Origin: Pseudomonas protegens CHA0
GTDB lineage: Bacteria > Pseudomonadota > Gammaproteobacteria > Pseudomonadales > Pseudomonadaceae
DNA length: 64,000 nt
Direction: 5' to 3'
Assembly (NCBI RefSeq): GCF_000397205.1
Contig: NC_021237.1
Coordinates: 2,109,001-2,173,000 of the forward strand
Shown: positions 17,048-29,070 of the stretch, piece after piece
Layout of the letters: every line of letters begins with the position of its first letter
Position numbering within the stretch: the stretch's first letter is position 1
Made by a program: the position numbers and the translations under genes
The notes under the pieces: generated by a model
Seen by the model: only the letters and a program-made list of their open reading frames with translations
What the model was told of the DNA's origin: nothing
The model's database searches: none

Positions 17048-17085
17048 GTCGGCAAGCCGGCTCCTGCAGGAGCCGGCTTGCCGAC
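17048..17085. repeat. Perfect 38-bp palindrome (REP pair) between xdhB and xdhC
   Basis: The left arm GTCGGCAAGCCGGCTCCTG (17048-17066) is followed without a spacer by its exact complement. The core GGCAAGCCGGCTCCT is the common fluorescens-group REP word. As RNA it would form a very stable hairpin inside the xdh transcript. Confidence 0.85.
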
Positions 17086-17093
17086 GCGGGCCG

Positions 17094-19493
17094 TTACAGC
17101 GGCGCCAGCTCGGCTTGCTGATCCGTGGTCCTGGTCACCTGCAAGCGACGCATCTGCTCGCAGCCCCACAACACTCGCTCCGGTGTCGCCGGCGCATCGA
17201 TCTGCGGCTGGTGGCGGTAGTCGCCGAGGCTCGCCACCGCATCCTTGATCGCGCACCAGGCGGCGATACCCAGCATGAACGGCGGTTCGCCCACGGCCTT
17301 GGAATGGAACACCGTGTCTTCCGGGTTCTTGCGGTTTTCCACCAGCTTGACTCGCAGGTCCAGGGGCATGTCGGCCACTGCCGGGATCTTGTAGCTGGCC
17401 GGGCCGCAGGTCTCAAGCTTGCCCTTGGTGTTCCACACCAGTTCCTCGGTGGTCAGCCAGCCCATGCCCTGGATGTAGCCGCCCTCGACCTGGCCGATGT
17501 CGATGGCCGGGTTCAGCGAGGCGCCGACGTCATGCAGGATGTCGGTGCGCAGCATCTTGTACTCGCCGGTCAGGGTGTCGACTATCACCTCGGCGCAGGC
17601 CGCGCCGAAGGCGAAGTAGTAGAACGGCCGGCCCCGGGCCTGGGCACGGTCGTAGTAGATTTTCGGGGTCTTGTAGAAGCCGGTGCTGGAGAGCGACACC
17701 TGGGCAAAATAGGCCTGCTGGATCAGTTCCTCGAAGGTCAGGATATGCTCGCGGACCCGCACGTGGCCGTTGTGGAACTCCACGTCTTCTTCGCTGACCT
17801 GATACTTGCGCGCGGCAAATTCCACCAGGCGGTTCTTGATGGTCTGCGCCGCGTTCTGCGCGGCCTTGCCGTTCAGGTCGGCACCACTGGAAGCGGCGGT
17901 GGGCGAGGTATTGGGCACCTTGTCGGTATTGGTGGCGGTGATCTGCACCCGGTCGATGTTCACCTGGAACACCTCGGCCACCACTTGCGCCACCTTGATG
18001 TTCAGGCCCTGGCCCATTTCGGTGCCGCCGTGGTTCAGGTGGATGCTGCCGTCGGTGTAGACATGGATCAGCGCGCCGGCCTGGTTGAGGAAGCTGGCGG
18101 TGAAGGAAATACCGAATTTCACCGGGGTCAGTGCCAGGCCCTTTTTCAGGATCGGGCTGTTGGCGTTGTACAGGCGGATGGCTTCGCGGCGCTCGGCGTA
18201 CTGGCTGCTGGCTTCCAGTTCGGCGGTCATTTCCTCGAGCATGTTGTGCTCGACGGTCTGGTAGTAGTGGGTGACGTTGCGCTCGGTCTTGCCGTAGTAG
18301 TTGGCCTTGCGTACCGCCAGAGGGTCCAGGTGCAGATGGCGGGCGATGGCGTCCATCACCTCCTCGATGGCGACCATGCCCTGCGGGCCACCGAAGCCGC
18401 GATAGGCAGTGTTCGACGCAGTGTTGGTCTTGCAGCGGTGGCCGTTGATGGTGGCATCGCCCAGGTAGTACGAGTTGTCGGAGTGGAACATGGCACGGTC
18501 GACGATGGATGCCGAGAGGTCCGGTGAACAGCCGCAGTTGCCCGCCAGTTCCAGCTGGATGCCTTGCAGGCGCCCGCTGCTGTCGAAGCCCACGTCGTAT
18601 TCGACGTAGAAAGGGTGGCGCTTGCCGGTCATCAGCATGTCTTCGACCCGTGGCAGGCGCATCTTGGTCGGCTGGCCGGTCAGGCGTGCCACCACCGCGC
18701 ACAGGCAGGCGGGGCTGGCGGCCTGGGTTTCCTTGCCGCCGAAGCCGCCGCCCATGCGCCGCATGTCCACCACTATCTTGTTCATCGAGACGTCCAGCAC
18801 TTCCGCCACCAGCTTCTGCACTTCGGTGGGGTTCTGGGTCGAGCAGTAGACGATCATGCCGCCGTCTTCGGTGGGCATCACCGAGGAGATCTGGGTTTCC
18901 AGGTAGAAGTGTTCCTGGCCGCCGATGTGCAGCGTGCCCTGGATGCGGTGCTCGGCACTGGCCAGGGCGCTGGCCGAGTCGCCGCGCTGGTGGGTGTGGC
19001 TGTCCAGCACGAAGTGGCGCTTGCGCAGGGCCTCGACCACGTCCAGCACCGGCTCCAGGTCTTCGTATTCGATGATCGCGGCCATGGCCGCCTTGCGCGC
19101 GGTTTCCAGGTCCCTGGCGGCCACCGCCAGCACCGGCTGGCCGACGAACTCCACGGTGTCGATGGCCAGCAGCGGGTCGCCGGGCAGCAGCGGGCCGATA
19201 TCCTTGAGGCCGGGAATGTCCTCGTGGGTAATGGCGATGCGCACGCCTTCGAAGGCGTAGCAGGGGGCGGTGTCGATGCTGATGACCTTGGCGTGGGCCC
19301 GATCCGACAGTCGCGCGTAGACGTGCAACTGGTTGGGGAATTCCAGGCGGTCGTCGATGTACACCGCTTCGCCGGACACATGTTTGTCGGCGCTGTCGTG
19401 CTTGACGCTGCGGCCGACGCCGCTGGTCAGGTCCTGGTGAAACAGGGCCGTGAGTTCGGCCTGGGTCTTCTCGACCTTGTGATGATTAGACAT
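17094..19493 (-). CDS. xdhB: Xanthine dehydrogenase molybdopterin-binding subunit
   Basis: A 799-residue large subunit that hydroxylates hypoxanthine and xanthine to urate at a molybdenum centre. Motifs: the cofactor-binding GGGFGGKE at 248-255, AYRGFGGPQG, the HGGTEMGQGLNIK loop, and GEPPF at 735-739 with the catalytic glutamate at 736. The start overlaps the end of xdhA by 8 bp, so translation is coupled. Complete, with no break seen. Confidence 0.97.
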   Translation of the reverse strand: MSNHHKVEKTQAELTALFHQDLTSGVGRSVKHDSADKHVSGEAVYIDDRLEFPNQLHVYARLSDRAHAKVISIDTAPCYAFEGVRIAITHEDIPGLKDIGPLLPGDPLLAIDTVEFVGQPVLAVAARDLETARKAAMAAIIEYEDLEPVLDVVEALRKRHFVLDSHTHQRGDSASALASAEHRIQGTLHIGGQEHFYLETQISSVMPTEDGGMIVYCSTQNPTEVQKLVAEVLDVSMNKIVVDMRRMGGGFGGKETQAASPACLCAVVARLTGQPTKMRLPRVEDMLMTGKRHPFYVEYDVGFDSSGRLQGIQLELAGNCGCSPDLSASIVDRAMFHSDNSYYLGDATINGHRCKTNTASNTAYRGFGGPQGMVAIEEVMDAIARHLHLDPLAVRKANYYGKTERNVTHYYQTVEHNMLEEMTAELEASSQYAERREAIRLYNANSPILKKGLALTPVKFGISFTASFLNQAGALIHVYTDGSIHLNHGGTEMGQGLNIKVAQVVAEVFQVNIDRVQITATNTDKVPNTSPTAASSGADLNGKAAQNAAQTIKNRLVEFAARKYQVSEEDVEFHNGHVRVREHILTFEELIQQAYFAQVSLSSTGFYKTPKIYYDRAQARGRPFYYFAFGAACAEVIVDTLTGEYKMLRTDILHDVGASLNPAIDIGQVEGGYIQGMGWLTTEELVWNTKGKLETCGPASYKIPAVADMPLDLRVKLVENRKNPEDTVFHSKAVGEPPFMLGIAAWCAIKDAVASLGDYRHQPQIDAPATPERVLWGCEQMRRLQVTRTTDQQAELAPL

Positions 19494-20940
19494 AAGCGGT
19501 CACCCGGGTCTCGATGTGCGGTGCATGCAGTTCGATGAAGTATTTGCGCAGCAGGTTCTGCGCGCTCAGCAGGCGGTATTCCTTGCTGGCGCGAAAATCC
19601 GAGAGCGGGGTGAAGTCTTCTGCCAGGGCGGCGCAGGCCCGCTCGATGCTCGATTGATTCCAGGGCGCGCCGATCAGTGCGGCTTCGCAGTTCTTGGCGC
19701 GCTTGGGGATCGCCGCCATGCCGCCGAAGGCGATGCGCGCATCGCTGACCACGCCGTTGTCGATGCGCAGGTTGAAAGCCGCGCAGACCGCGGAAATGTC
19801 GTCGTCCAGGCGCTTGGAGACCTTGTAGGCGCGGAACAGCCGTTCGGCGCTGGCCCGGGGCACGATGATCTTCTCGATGAACTCGCTTTCCTGGCGGGCG
19901 GTGACCCGGTAATCGATGAAATAGTCTTCCAGGGCCAGGGTGCGGCGCACTTCGCCCTTGCACAGGACGATCTGCGCGCCCAGGGCAATCAGCAGCGGCG
20001 GCGAGTCGCCGATAGGCGAGGCGTTGCCGATGTTGCCGCCCAGGGTGCCCTGGTTGCGGATCTGCAGCGAGGCGAAGCGCTGCAGCAGTTCGCCGAAGTC
20101 CGGGTACTCGGCGCGCAGGGCGTCGTAGCAGTCGGTGAGGGCGGTGGCGGCGCCGATTTCCAGGCGATCGTCGAAGTGCTCGATGCGCTTCATCTGGGCA
20201 ATGTTGCCGACGTAGATCATCACCGGCAGGGTGCGGTGGAACTGGGTCACCTCCAGGGCCAGGTCGGTGCCGCCGGCCAGCAGCCGGGCTTGCGGGTAGG
20301 CGTCATAAAGGTCGGCCAGATCAGCCACCGTCAGCGGCACCAGGCAGCGCTTGTCGCCACTGTTGAGCTCACCGGTGTCCTTGGGCGCAATGGCCTTGAG
20401 GCGGCTGATGGTCTCGGCCTGGCGCGCATCGAACTGATCGCTCTGCCCACCACAGCAGGCCTGCTCGGCGGCGGCGAGGATCGGCCGGTAGCCAGTGCAG
20501 CGGCACAGGTTGCCGGCCAGGGCTTCATGGGCCTTGTGGGCGTCGGGCTGGCTGCTGTTTTTCTGCAGGGCGAACAGCGACATGACGAAGCCCGGGGTGC
20601 AGAAGCCGCACTGCGAGCCGTGGCAGTCGACCATGGCCTGCTGCACGCTGTGCAGTTGCCCCTGGTGCTTGAGGCCTTCGACGCTGATCAGGTGCTTGCC
20701 GTGCAGGGAGGAAACGAAGGTCAGGCACGAGTTGAGGCTGCGATAGCGAATGCTTTCGCCGCCTTGCGCATCCGTCTGCAACTCGCCCACCACCACGGTG
20801 CAGGCGCCGCAGTCGCCGCTGGCGCAGCCTTCCTTGGTGCCGGGCTTGCCCAGGTGCTCGCGCAGATAGTTGAGCACGGTCAGGTTGGGGTCCAGGGCAT
20901 GCTCGCTACGGAGTTCCTGGTTGAGTAAAAACTGGATCAC
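19486..20940 (-). CDS. xdhA: Xanthine dehydrogenase iron-sulfur/FAD subunit
   Basis: A 484-residue small subunit carrying electrons from the molybdenum site to NAD. The N-terminal ferredoxin-like domain has C39, C44 and C47 in KEGCASGDCGAC; the second 2Fe-2S domain has CGFCTPGFVMS and CRCTGYRPI. The FAD domain follows, with LLAGGTDLALEV and NIGNASPIGDSPP. Translation probably starts at GTG 20940-20938, with GAGG seven bases upstream. It heads the xdhABC-guaD operon and diverges from a GntR gene. Confidence 0.96.
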   Translation of the reverse strand: MIQFLLNQELRSEHALDPNLTVLNYLREHLGKPGTKEGCASGDCGACTVVVGELQTDAQGGESIRYRSLNSCLTFVSSLHGKHLISVEGLKHQGQLHSVQQAMVDCHGSQCGFCTPGFVMSLFALQKNSSQPDAHKAHEALAGNLCRCTGYRPILAAAEQACCGGQSDQFDARQAETISRLKAIAPKDTGELNSGDKRCLVPLTVADLADLYDAYPQARLLAGGTDLALEVTQFHRTLPVMIYVGNIAQMKRIEHFDDRLEIGAATALTDCYDALRAEYPDFGELLQRFASLQIRNQGTLGGNIGNASPIGDSPPLLIALGAQIVLCKGEVRRTLALEDYFIDYRVTARQESEFIEKIIVPRASAERLFRAYKVSKRLDDDISAVCAAFNLRIDNGVVSDARIAFGGMAAIPKRAKNCEAALIGAPWNQSSIERACAALAEDFTPLSDFRASKEYRLLSAQNLLRKYFIELHAPHIETRVTAYV

Positions 20941-20985
20941 GGAAGGCCTCGCAGACTCATTATTGTTGTTAACCGACGTCAGCCG

Positions 20986-21014
20986 AATTTAGTCATGTCT
21001 GACTTTTCGGTCAA
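20986..21014 (-). promoter_or_regulatory. Sigma-70 promoter of the xdhABC-guaD operon
   Basis: On the minus strand TTGACC (21014-21009), a 17-bp spacer and TAAATT (20991-20986) form a strong candidate promoter 46 bp before the xdhA start. One of the two TGAC-N6-GTCA dyads lies across the -35 and spacer. Confidence 0.65.
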
Positions 21015-21036
21015 TGATTTTCTGACTTCAAGGTCA
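21000..21036. promoter_or_regulatory. Paired TGAC-N6-GTCA operator-like dyads
   Basis: Two 14-bp dyads, TGACTTTTCGGTCA (21000-21013) and TGACTTCAAGGTCA (21023-21036), are spaced 23 bp centre to centre, about two helical turns. An extra GTCA-N4-TGAC arrangement touches the first (20993-21003). They lie between divergent xdhA and gntR. The neighbouring FCD-type GntR protein is the natural candidate ligand, by inference. Confidence 0.55.
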
Positions 21037-21206
21037 GGAAATTTTCGACTCCAACAATTCAAGTATGAACGGCTATGGAAAATTGCTCGGATCACGGTCA
21101 ATTTGCTTATTTCGTGCCAAATTCCGCCCCTTGGGCACTCCGCGATGAAGTGGCAATTGCGCTACACTGCGCGGCTTGTGCCGATTAAAGATTTTGAAGG
21201 AAAACC

Positions 21207-21866
21207 ATGACGTTCAAGGCGCCGGACAGCCTCGCCGAGCAAATTGCTCACCACCTCGCCGAACGTATCATTCGCGGGGATCTCAAGCCTGGGGAGCGCA
21301 TTCAGGAACAGAAGGTCACCTTGGCCCTCAATGTCAGCCGTGGTTCGGTCCGCGAGGCCTTGCTGATCCTCGAGCGCCGCCATCTGATCGCCATCTTGCC
21401 GCGCCGTGGTGCCCATGTGACCGAGCTCACCGAGCACAAGGTCCGCAGCCTGTGCACGCTGATGAGCGAGCTGTACATCCTGCTGGGCAACTCGGTGGCC
21501 AGCGGCTGGACACAGCAGAGCGACATGACGCCATTCCTGCAGATCCAGCAGCGCCTGGAGAGTGCCTACGAACGCCAGGACATCCGCGCCTTCGTCGAAG
21601 ACAGCTTCAGCGTGATGCGCGCGGCTTATCCGTTCGCCAACAACCCCTACCTGCAGGAGACTGTCGAGAACCTGCAGCCGGCCATGAGCCGCGCCTATTA
21701 CCTGGCGCTGGACCAGCGCAAGGCATCCATGAGCGAGTACCTGGCGTTGTTCGAGCAACTGCTGGCCGCGGTATTGGCCCGTGACCTGGTGCAGATCCGC
21801 CAGGTGCTGACGGCCTACGCCGAGCGCAGCAGCGATCTGGTGGTATCTGCGTTGGCGGATGCGTAA
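21207..21866 (+). CDS. GntR family regulator, FCD subfamily (probable xdh regulator)
   Basis: A 219-residue protein with an N-terminal winged helix-turn-helix (LNVSRGSVREALLILERRHLI, then RRGAHVTELTE) and a helical FCD domain. AAGGAA precedes the ATG by four bases. It diverges from xdhA and its stop codon is two bases before the smc GTG, so the two are probably translated from one message. P. aeruginosa has the same gntR-smc-zipA-ligA order. Control of purine catabolism is inferred from position. Confidence 0.88.
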   Translation: MTFKAPDSLAEQIAHHLAERIIRGDLKPGERIQEQKVTLALNVSRGSVREALLILERRHLIAILPRRGAHVTELTEHKVRSLCTLMSELYILLGNSVASGWTQQSDMTPFLQIQQRLESAYERQDIRAFVEDSFSVMRAAYPFANNPYLQETVENLQPAMSRAYYLALDQRKASMSEYLALFEQLLAAVLARDLVQIRQVLTAYAERSSDLVVSALADA

Positions 21867-21868
21867 AC

Positions 21869-24800
21869 GTGCGACTCAAGTGCATCAAGCTGGCGGGGTT
21901 CAAGTCCTTCGTCGATCCGACTACGGTGAACTTCCCCAGTAACATGGCGGCGGTGGTCGGGCCCAATGGCTGCGGCAAGTCGAACATCATCGACGCCGTG
22001 CGCTGGGTCATGGGCGAAAGTTCGGCGAAGAACCTGCGCGGCGAGTCGATGACCGACGTCATCTTCAATGGCTCCACCAGCCGCAAGCCGGTGAGCCAAG
22101 CCAGCATCGAACTGGTGTTCGACAACTCCGATGGCACCCTGGTGGGTGAGTACGCCGCCTATGCGGAAATTTCCATTCGCCGCAAGGTGACCCGCGACAG
22201 CCAGAACAGTTATTTCCTCAACGGCGCCAAATGTCGCCGTCGGGATATCACCGACATCTTCCTCGGCACCGGCCTGGGGTCACGCAGCTACTCGATCATC
22301 GAGCAGGGCATGATCTCCAAGCTGATCGAAGCCAAGCCCGAGGATTTGCGCAACTTCATCGAGGAAGCCGCGGGCATCTCCAAGTACAAGGAGCGCCGGC
22401 GCGAGACGGAAAACCGCATCCGCCGCACTCACGAGAACCTCGCCCGCCTGACCGACCTGCGCGAAGAGCTGGAGCGTCAGCTCGAACGCTTGCATCGCCA
22501 GGCCCAGGCCGCCGAGAAGTATCAGGAGTACAAGGCCGAGGAGCGCCAGCTCAAGGCGCAACTGTCGGCCCTGCGCTGGCAGGCCCTGAATGAGCAGGTG
22601 GGCCAGCGCGAGTCGGTGATCGGTAGCCAGGAAGTCAGCTTCGAGGCCCTGGTGGCCGAGCAGCGCAACGCCGATGCCGCCATCGAACGCTTTCGCGACG
22701 GGCACCACGAGCTCTCCGAACGCTTCAATCTGGTGCAGGGGCGCTTCTATTCGGTGGGCGGTGACATCGCCCGGGTCGAGCAGAGCATCCAGCATGGCCA
22801 GCAGCGCCTGCGGCAGTTGCAGGACGACCTCAAGGAAGCCGAGCGCGCGCGCCTGGAAACCGAGTCGCACCTGGGGCACGACCGCACCTTGCTGGCGACC
22901 CTGGGGGAAGAGCTGGCCATGCTCGAACCCGAGCAGGAAGTCACCGCCGCCGCAGCCGAAGAAGCCGCCGCGACCCTGGAAGAAGCCGAAACCACCATGC
23001 ACGGCTGGCAGGAGCAGTGGGACGCCTTCAACCTGAGTTCCGCGGAACCGCGGCGCCAGGCGGAAGTGCAGCAGTCACGCATCCAGCAGCTCGAAGGCAG
23101 CATGGAGCGGCTGTCCGAGCGCCAGCGGCGTCTGGGGGAGGAGCGCGAGTTGCTTTCGGCCGACCCGGAAGACGCTGCGATCCTCGAACTCAACGAACAA
23201 CTGGCCGCCAGTGAGGCGACCCTGGAAGACCTGCAAGCCAGCGAGGAGTCTCAGGTCGAGCGCCTGGAACAACTGCGCCAGCAATTGCAGCAGGCGACCC
23301 AGGCACAGCAGCAGGCCCAGGGTGAATTGCAGCGCCTCAATGGCCGGCTGGCCTCCCTGGAAGCCTTGCAGCAGGCCGCGCTGGACCCCGCTACTGGCAC
23401 CGCCGAGTGGTTGCGTGAGCAGCAGTTGGCCGAGCGTCCGCGCCTGGCCGATGGCATGCATGTGGAAGCGGGCTGGGAGCTGGCGGTGGAAACCGTGCTT
23501 GGCGCGGATCTGCAGGCGGTGCTGGTGGACGATTTTACCGGTCTTGACCTCGCGGGTTTCCAGCAAGGCGATCTGCGCCTGCTGAGCCAGCAAGGCGATG
23601 CAATGCGCATCCCCGGCAGCCTGCTGGACAAGGTGGAATCCACGGTGGATCTGTCGCCTTGGCTGGGTCAGGTCAAACCGGTGGAAAACCTCGAACAGGC
23701 CCTGGCCTTGCGTGGGCAACTGGCTGCCGGACAGAGCCTGATCAGCCGCGATGGCTACTGGGTCGGCCGGCATTTTTTGCGGGTGCGCCGAGCCAGCGAA
23801 GCGGAAAGCGGCGTGCTGGCCCGGGGTCAGGAAATCCAGCAATTGACCCAGGAGCGCGATGAGCGCGAAGCCAGTGTCGAGGCCCTGGAAAGCCAGTTGC
23901 TCAACCTGCGGGCCCAGCAGCGCCAGCAGGAGAACGGTCGCGAGCATCTGCGCCGTCTGCTGCAGGACGAAGCCCGCCAGCAAGGTGAGCTGAAGGCCAA
24001 GCTGTCTGCCGGCAAGGCCAAGGCCGAACAACTGACCTTGCGGCGTACCCGTCTCGATGAAGAGCTGGTGGAGCTTGGCGAACAGCGCGAGCTGGAACAC
24101 GAACAGATTGGGGAGGCGCGCCTGCAATTGCAGGACGCTCTCGACAGCATGGCCCTGGACACCGAGCAGCGTGAGCTGCTGCTGGCCCAGCGCGACAGCC
24201 TGCGCGAGCGTCTTGACCGGGTGCGCCAGGAAGCGCGCCAGCACAAGGATCACGCCCACCAGTTGGCAGTGCGCATGGGCTCGCTCAAGGCCCAGCACGA
24301 TTCCACCCGGCAGGCTCTGGAGCGTCTGGAGCTGCAATCCGAGCGTCTGACCGAGAAGCGCGAACAACTCAGCCTCAACCTGGAAGAAGGCGAGGCGCCA
24401 TTGGAAGAGTTGCGCCTGAAGCTCGAAGAGCTGCTGGAAAAGCGCATGACCGTGGATGTGGAGCTCAAGACCGCGCAGATCGCCCTGGAAGATGCCGACC
24501 GCGAACTGCGCGATGCCGAGAAGCGCCGCAACCAGGCCGAGCAGCAGTCGCAGTTGATTCGTGGCCAGTTGGAGCAGCAGCGCATGGAATGGCAAGCCCT
24601 GACCGTGCGCCGCAAGACCTTGCAGGAGCAACTGCTGGCCGACGGCTACGACCTGGACGGCGTGCTGGCGACCCTGACCGCAGAAGCCAGCGAGCAGGCC
24701 GCCGAAGAAGAGCTGGAACGGATTGCCGCACGGATCCAGCGCCTGGGCGCAATCAACCTGGCGGCCATCGACGAGTATCAGCAGCAGTCCGAGCGCAAGC

Positions 24801-25357
24801 GCTATCTGGATGCCCAGGACGCCGACCTGGTGGAGGCATTGGAAACCCTGGAGAACGTGATCCGCAAGATCGACAAGGAAACCCGTAATCGATTCAAAGA
24901 TACATTTGATCAGATCAACGGTGGTTTGCAGGCACTCTTTCCAAAAGTTTTCGGTGGCGGCAGCGCTTATTTGGAACTGACGGGCGAAGATCTACTCGAT
25001 ACAGGGGTAACGATCATGGCGCGTCCTCCGGGCAAGAAGAACAGCACCATTCATTTGCTCTCCGGTGGCGAAAAGGCATTGACCGCATTGGCCCTGGTAT
25101 TTGCCATCTTCAAGTTGAACCCGGCGCCGTTCTGCATGCTCGACGAAGTTGACGCACCGCTGGATGACGCTAACGTTGGACGCTACGCGAGATTGGTTAA
25201 AGAGATGTCGCAGACCGTGCAGTTCATCTATATCACCCACAACAAGATCGCCATGGAAATGGCTGATCAGTTGATGGGGGTAACGATGCACGAACCCGGT
25301 TGTTCGCGCCTGGTAGCCGTGGATGTCGAGGAGGCGATGGCGATGGTGGACGCTTGA
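21869..25357 (+). CDS. smc: Chromosome segregation ATPase SMC
   Basis: A 1162-residue SMC protein that compacts and organises the chromosome with ScpA and ScpB. It has Walker A GPNGCGKS at residues 31-38, two long coiled-coil arms rich in Gln, Glu, Leu and Arg, a hinge at about residues 510-640 (a WLREQQLAERPRL run leads into it), the ABC signature LSGGEKALTALAL at about 1064, and Walker B CMLDEVDAPLDD. Start codon is GTG. Interestingly the first gene of the likely message is a metabolic regulator. Confidence 0.97.
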   Translation: MRLKCIKLAGFKSFVDPTTVNFPSNMAAVVGPNGCGKSNIIDAVRWVMGESSAKNLRGESMTDVIFNGSTSRKPVSQASIELVFDNSDGTLVGEYAAYAEISIRRKVTRDSQNSYFLNGAKCRRRDITDIFLGTGLGSRSYSIIEQGMISKLIEAKPEDLRNFIEEAAGISKYKERRRETENRIRRTHENLARLTDLREELERQLERLHRQAQAAEKYQEYKAEERQLKAQLSALRWQALNEQVGQRESVIGSQEVSFEALVAEQRNADAAIERFRDGHHELSERFNLVQGRFYSVGGDIARVEQSIQHGQQRLRQLQDDLKEAERARLETESHLGHDRTLLATLGEELAMLEPEQEVTAAAAEEAAATLEEAETTMHGWQEQWDAFNLSSAEPRRQAEVQQSRIQQLEGSMERLSERQRRLGEERELLSADPEDAAILELNEQLAASEATLEDLQASEESQVERLEQLRQQLQQATQAQQQAQGELQRLNGRLASLEALQQAALDPATGTAEWLREQQLAERPRLADGMHVEAGWELAVETVLGADLQAVLVDDFTGLDLAGFQQGDLRLLSQQGDAMRIPGSLLDKVESTVDLSPWLGQVKPVENLEQALALRGQLAAGQSLISRDGYWVGRHFLRVRRASEAESGVLARGQEIQQLTQERDEREASVEALESQLLNLRAQQRQQENGREHLRRLLQDEARQQGELKAKLSAGKAKAEQLTLRRTRLDEELVELGEQRELEHEQIGEARLQLQDALDSMALDTEQRELLLAQRDSLRERLDRVRQEARQHKDHAHQLAVRMGSLKAQHDSTRQALERLELQSERLTEKREQLSLNLEEGEAPLEELRLKLEELLEKRMTVDVELKTAQIALEDADRELRDAEKRRNQAEQQSQLIRGQLEQQRMEWQALTVRRKTLQEQLLADGYDLDGVLATLTAEASEQAAEEELERIAARIQRLGAINLAAIDEYQQQSERKRYLDAQDADLVEALETLENVIRKIDKETRNRFKDTFDQINGGLQALFPKVFGGGSAYLELTGEDLLDTGVTIMARPPGKKNSTIHLLSGGEKALTALALVFAIFKLNPAPFCMLDEVDAPLDDANVGRYARLVKEMSQTVQFIYITHNKIAMEMADQLMGVTMHEPGCSRLVAVDVEEAMAMVDA

Positions 25358-25603
25358 GTCCGGGCGACTGAGGCGACTGTAGGGGGGATTTTTCCCATTA
25401 CCCAGCTGGCCAATCGATATATTGGCCCTAGCCGTTGCGACAGACGGTGTAAAGTTGCCTTTGGTCGTGCTAGTTTAATGTCAATTTTTCCTATGCGTGG
25501 GCAAAACGCCATTCAGAACATAGAGTTGGCGCCACGTTTTAAAGCGGTTTGCAGATTGTAAACCCCTTATTTTTCAGCATTTTTTATAGAGGCACGGGAT
25601 TAC

Positions 25604-26458
25604 ATGGAAATCGGTCTGCGCGAGTGGCTGATCGTCATCGGCATTATTGTTATCGCCGGTATTCTTTTTGATGGCTGGCGGCGTATGCGCGGCGGCAAGG
25701 GGAAGTTGAAGTTCCGTCTTGATCGAAGTCTTTCCAATCTGCCGGACGATGAAGGCAGTGCCGAGCTGTTGGGCCCGCCCCGCGTTCTGGATACCCATAA
25801 AGAGCCGCAGTTGGACGAGCATGACCTGCCGTCGGTCAGCATGCCTGCCCGCGAACCGCGGGAAAGCTCTTCGTCCAAGCGCGGCAAGCGCGGTGGCGAG
25901 CCGCATCAGGGCGACCTCAACCTGGACCTGGATCTGGACAGTGGCCCGAGCTTCAGCAGCCGCGACGATGATTTCCCGGTTGAGGAAAGCAAGTCCGCGA
26001 GCCACAGCGACAAGGACCAGCCGCAAGCCGAAGAAGTGCTGGTGATCAGCGTGATCTGCCGCGACGCTGCCGGCTTCAAGGGGCCGGCCCTGTTGCAGAA
26101 CATCCTGGAAAGCGGCCTGCGTTTTGGCGAGATGGATATTTTCCACCGCCACGAAAGCATGGCTGGCAACGGCGAGGTGCTGTTCTCCATGGCCAACGCG
26201 GTCAAGCCGGGCGTGTTCGACCTGGACGATATCGACCACTTCAGCACCCCGGCTGTCAGCTTCTTCCTCGGCCTGCCGGGCCCGCGTCACCCCAAGCAAG
26301 CCTTCGACGTGATGGTGGCGGCGGCGCGCAAGTTGTCTCAGGAGCTCAATGGCGAGCTCAAGGACGATCAACGCAGCGTCCTGACTGCCCAGACCATCGA
26401 ACACTACCGCCAGCGCATCGTCGAATTCGAACGCCGCGCCCTGACCCAAAAGCGCTAA
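25604..26458 (+). CDS. zipA: Cell division protein ZipA
   Basis: A 284-residue protein that tethers FtsZ to the inner membrane. An N-terminal membrane helix (about residues 6-24, [17 protein letters not shown]) is followed by a short basic stretch, a charged flexible linker (residues about 40-140) and the C-terminal FtsZ-binding domain ([19 protein letters not shown] to the end). GAGG lies about a dozen bases before the ATG. It stands between smc and ligA as in other pseudomonads. Confidence 0.95.
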   Translation: MEIGLREWLIVIGIIVIAGILFDGWRRMRGGKGKLKFRLDRSLSNLPDDEGSAELLGPPRVLDTHKEPQLDEHDLPSVSMPAREPRESSSSKRGKRGGEPHQGDLNLDLDLDSGPSFSSRDDDFPVEESKSASHSDKDQPQAEEVLVISVICRDAAGFKGPALLQNILESGLRFGEMDIFHRHESMAGNGEVLFSMANAVKPGVFDLDDIDHFSTPAVSFFLGLPGPRHPKQAFDVMVAAARKLSQELNGELKDDQRSVLTAQTIEHYRQRIVEFERRALTQKR

Positions 26459-26466
26459 GCTCCTGA

Positions 26467-26525
26467 AGCCAGCCCCTCCATGTAGGGGCTGGCTTGTACA
26501 GGAACTGGCTTGCCAGCGAAGCCCT
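26467..26525. repeat. Hairpin and REP-like sequence between zipA and ligA
   Basis: An 11-bp perfect stem AGCCAGCCCCT/AGGGGCTGGCT (26467-26477, 26484-26494) starts eight bases after the zipA stop and is followed by a GGAACTGGCTTGCCAGCGAAG REP-like word. It could end zipA transcription, although there is no T tract. Confidence 0.5.
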
Positions 26526-26574
26526 TGCCCCAATCTTCAGATCGAGCAGCCTAGGCTGCTCTTTTGCTTTGTGA

Positions 26575-28950
<2,376 letters not shown>

Positions 28951-29070
28951 CCTGTAGCCGCTGCCGTGCCTTCGGGTGCGCCTCGTCGCCAGCGGCGCAG
29001 TGGTACGAATCTTGGAACCCCACAGGCTTGCCCATGATCTAGTCTTGGCAAGCCCCAGGGAGGATTCGCC

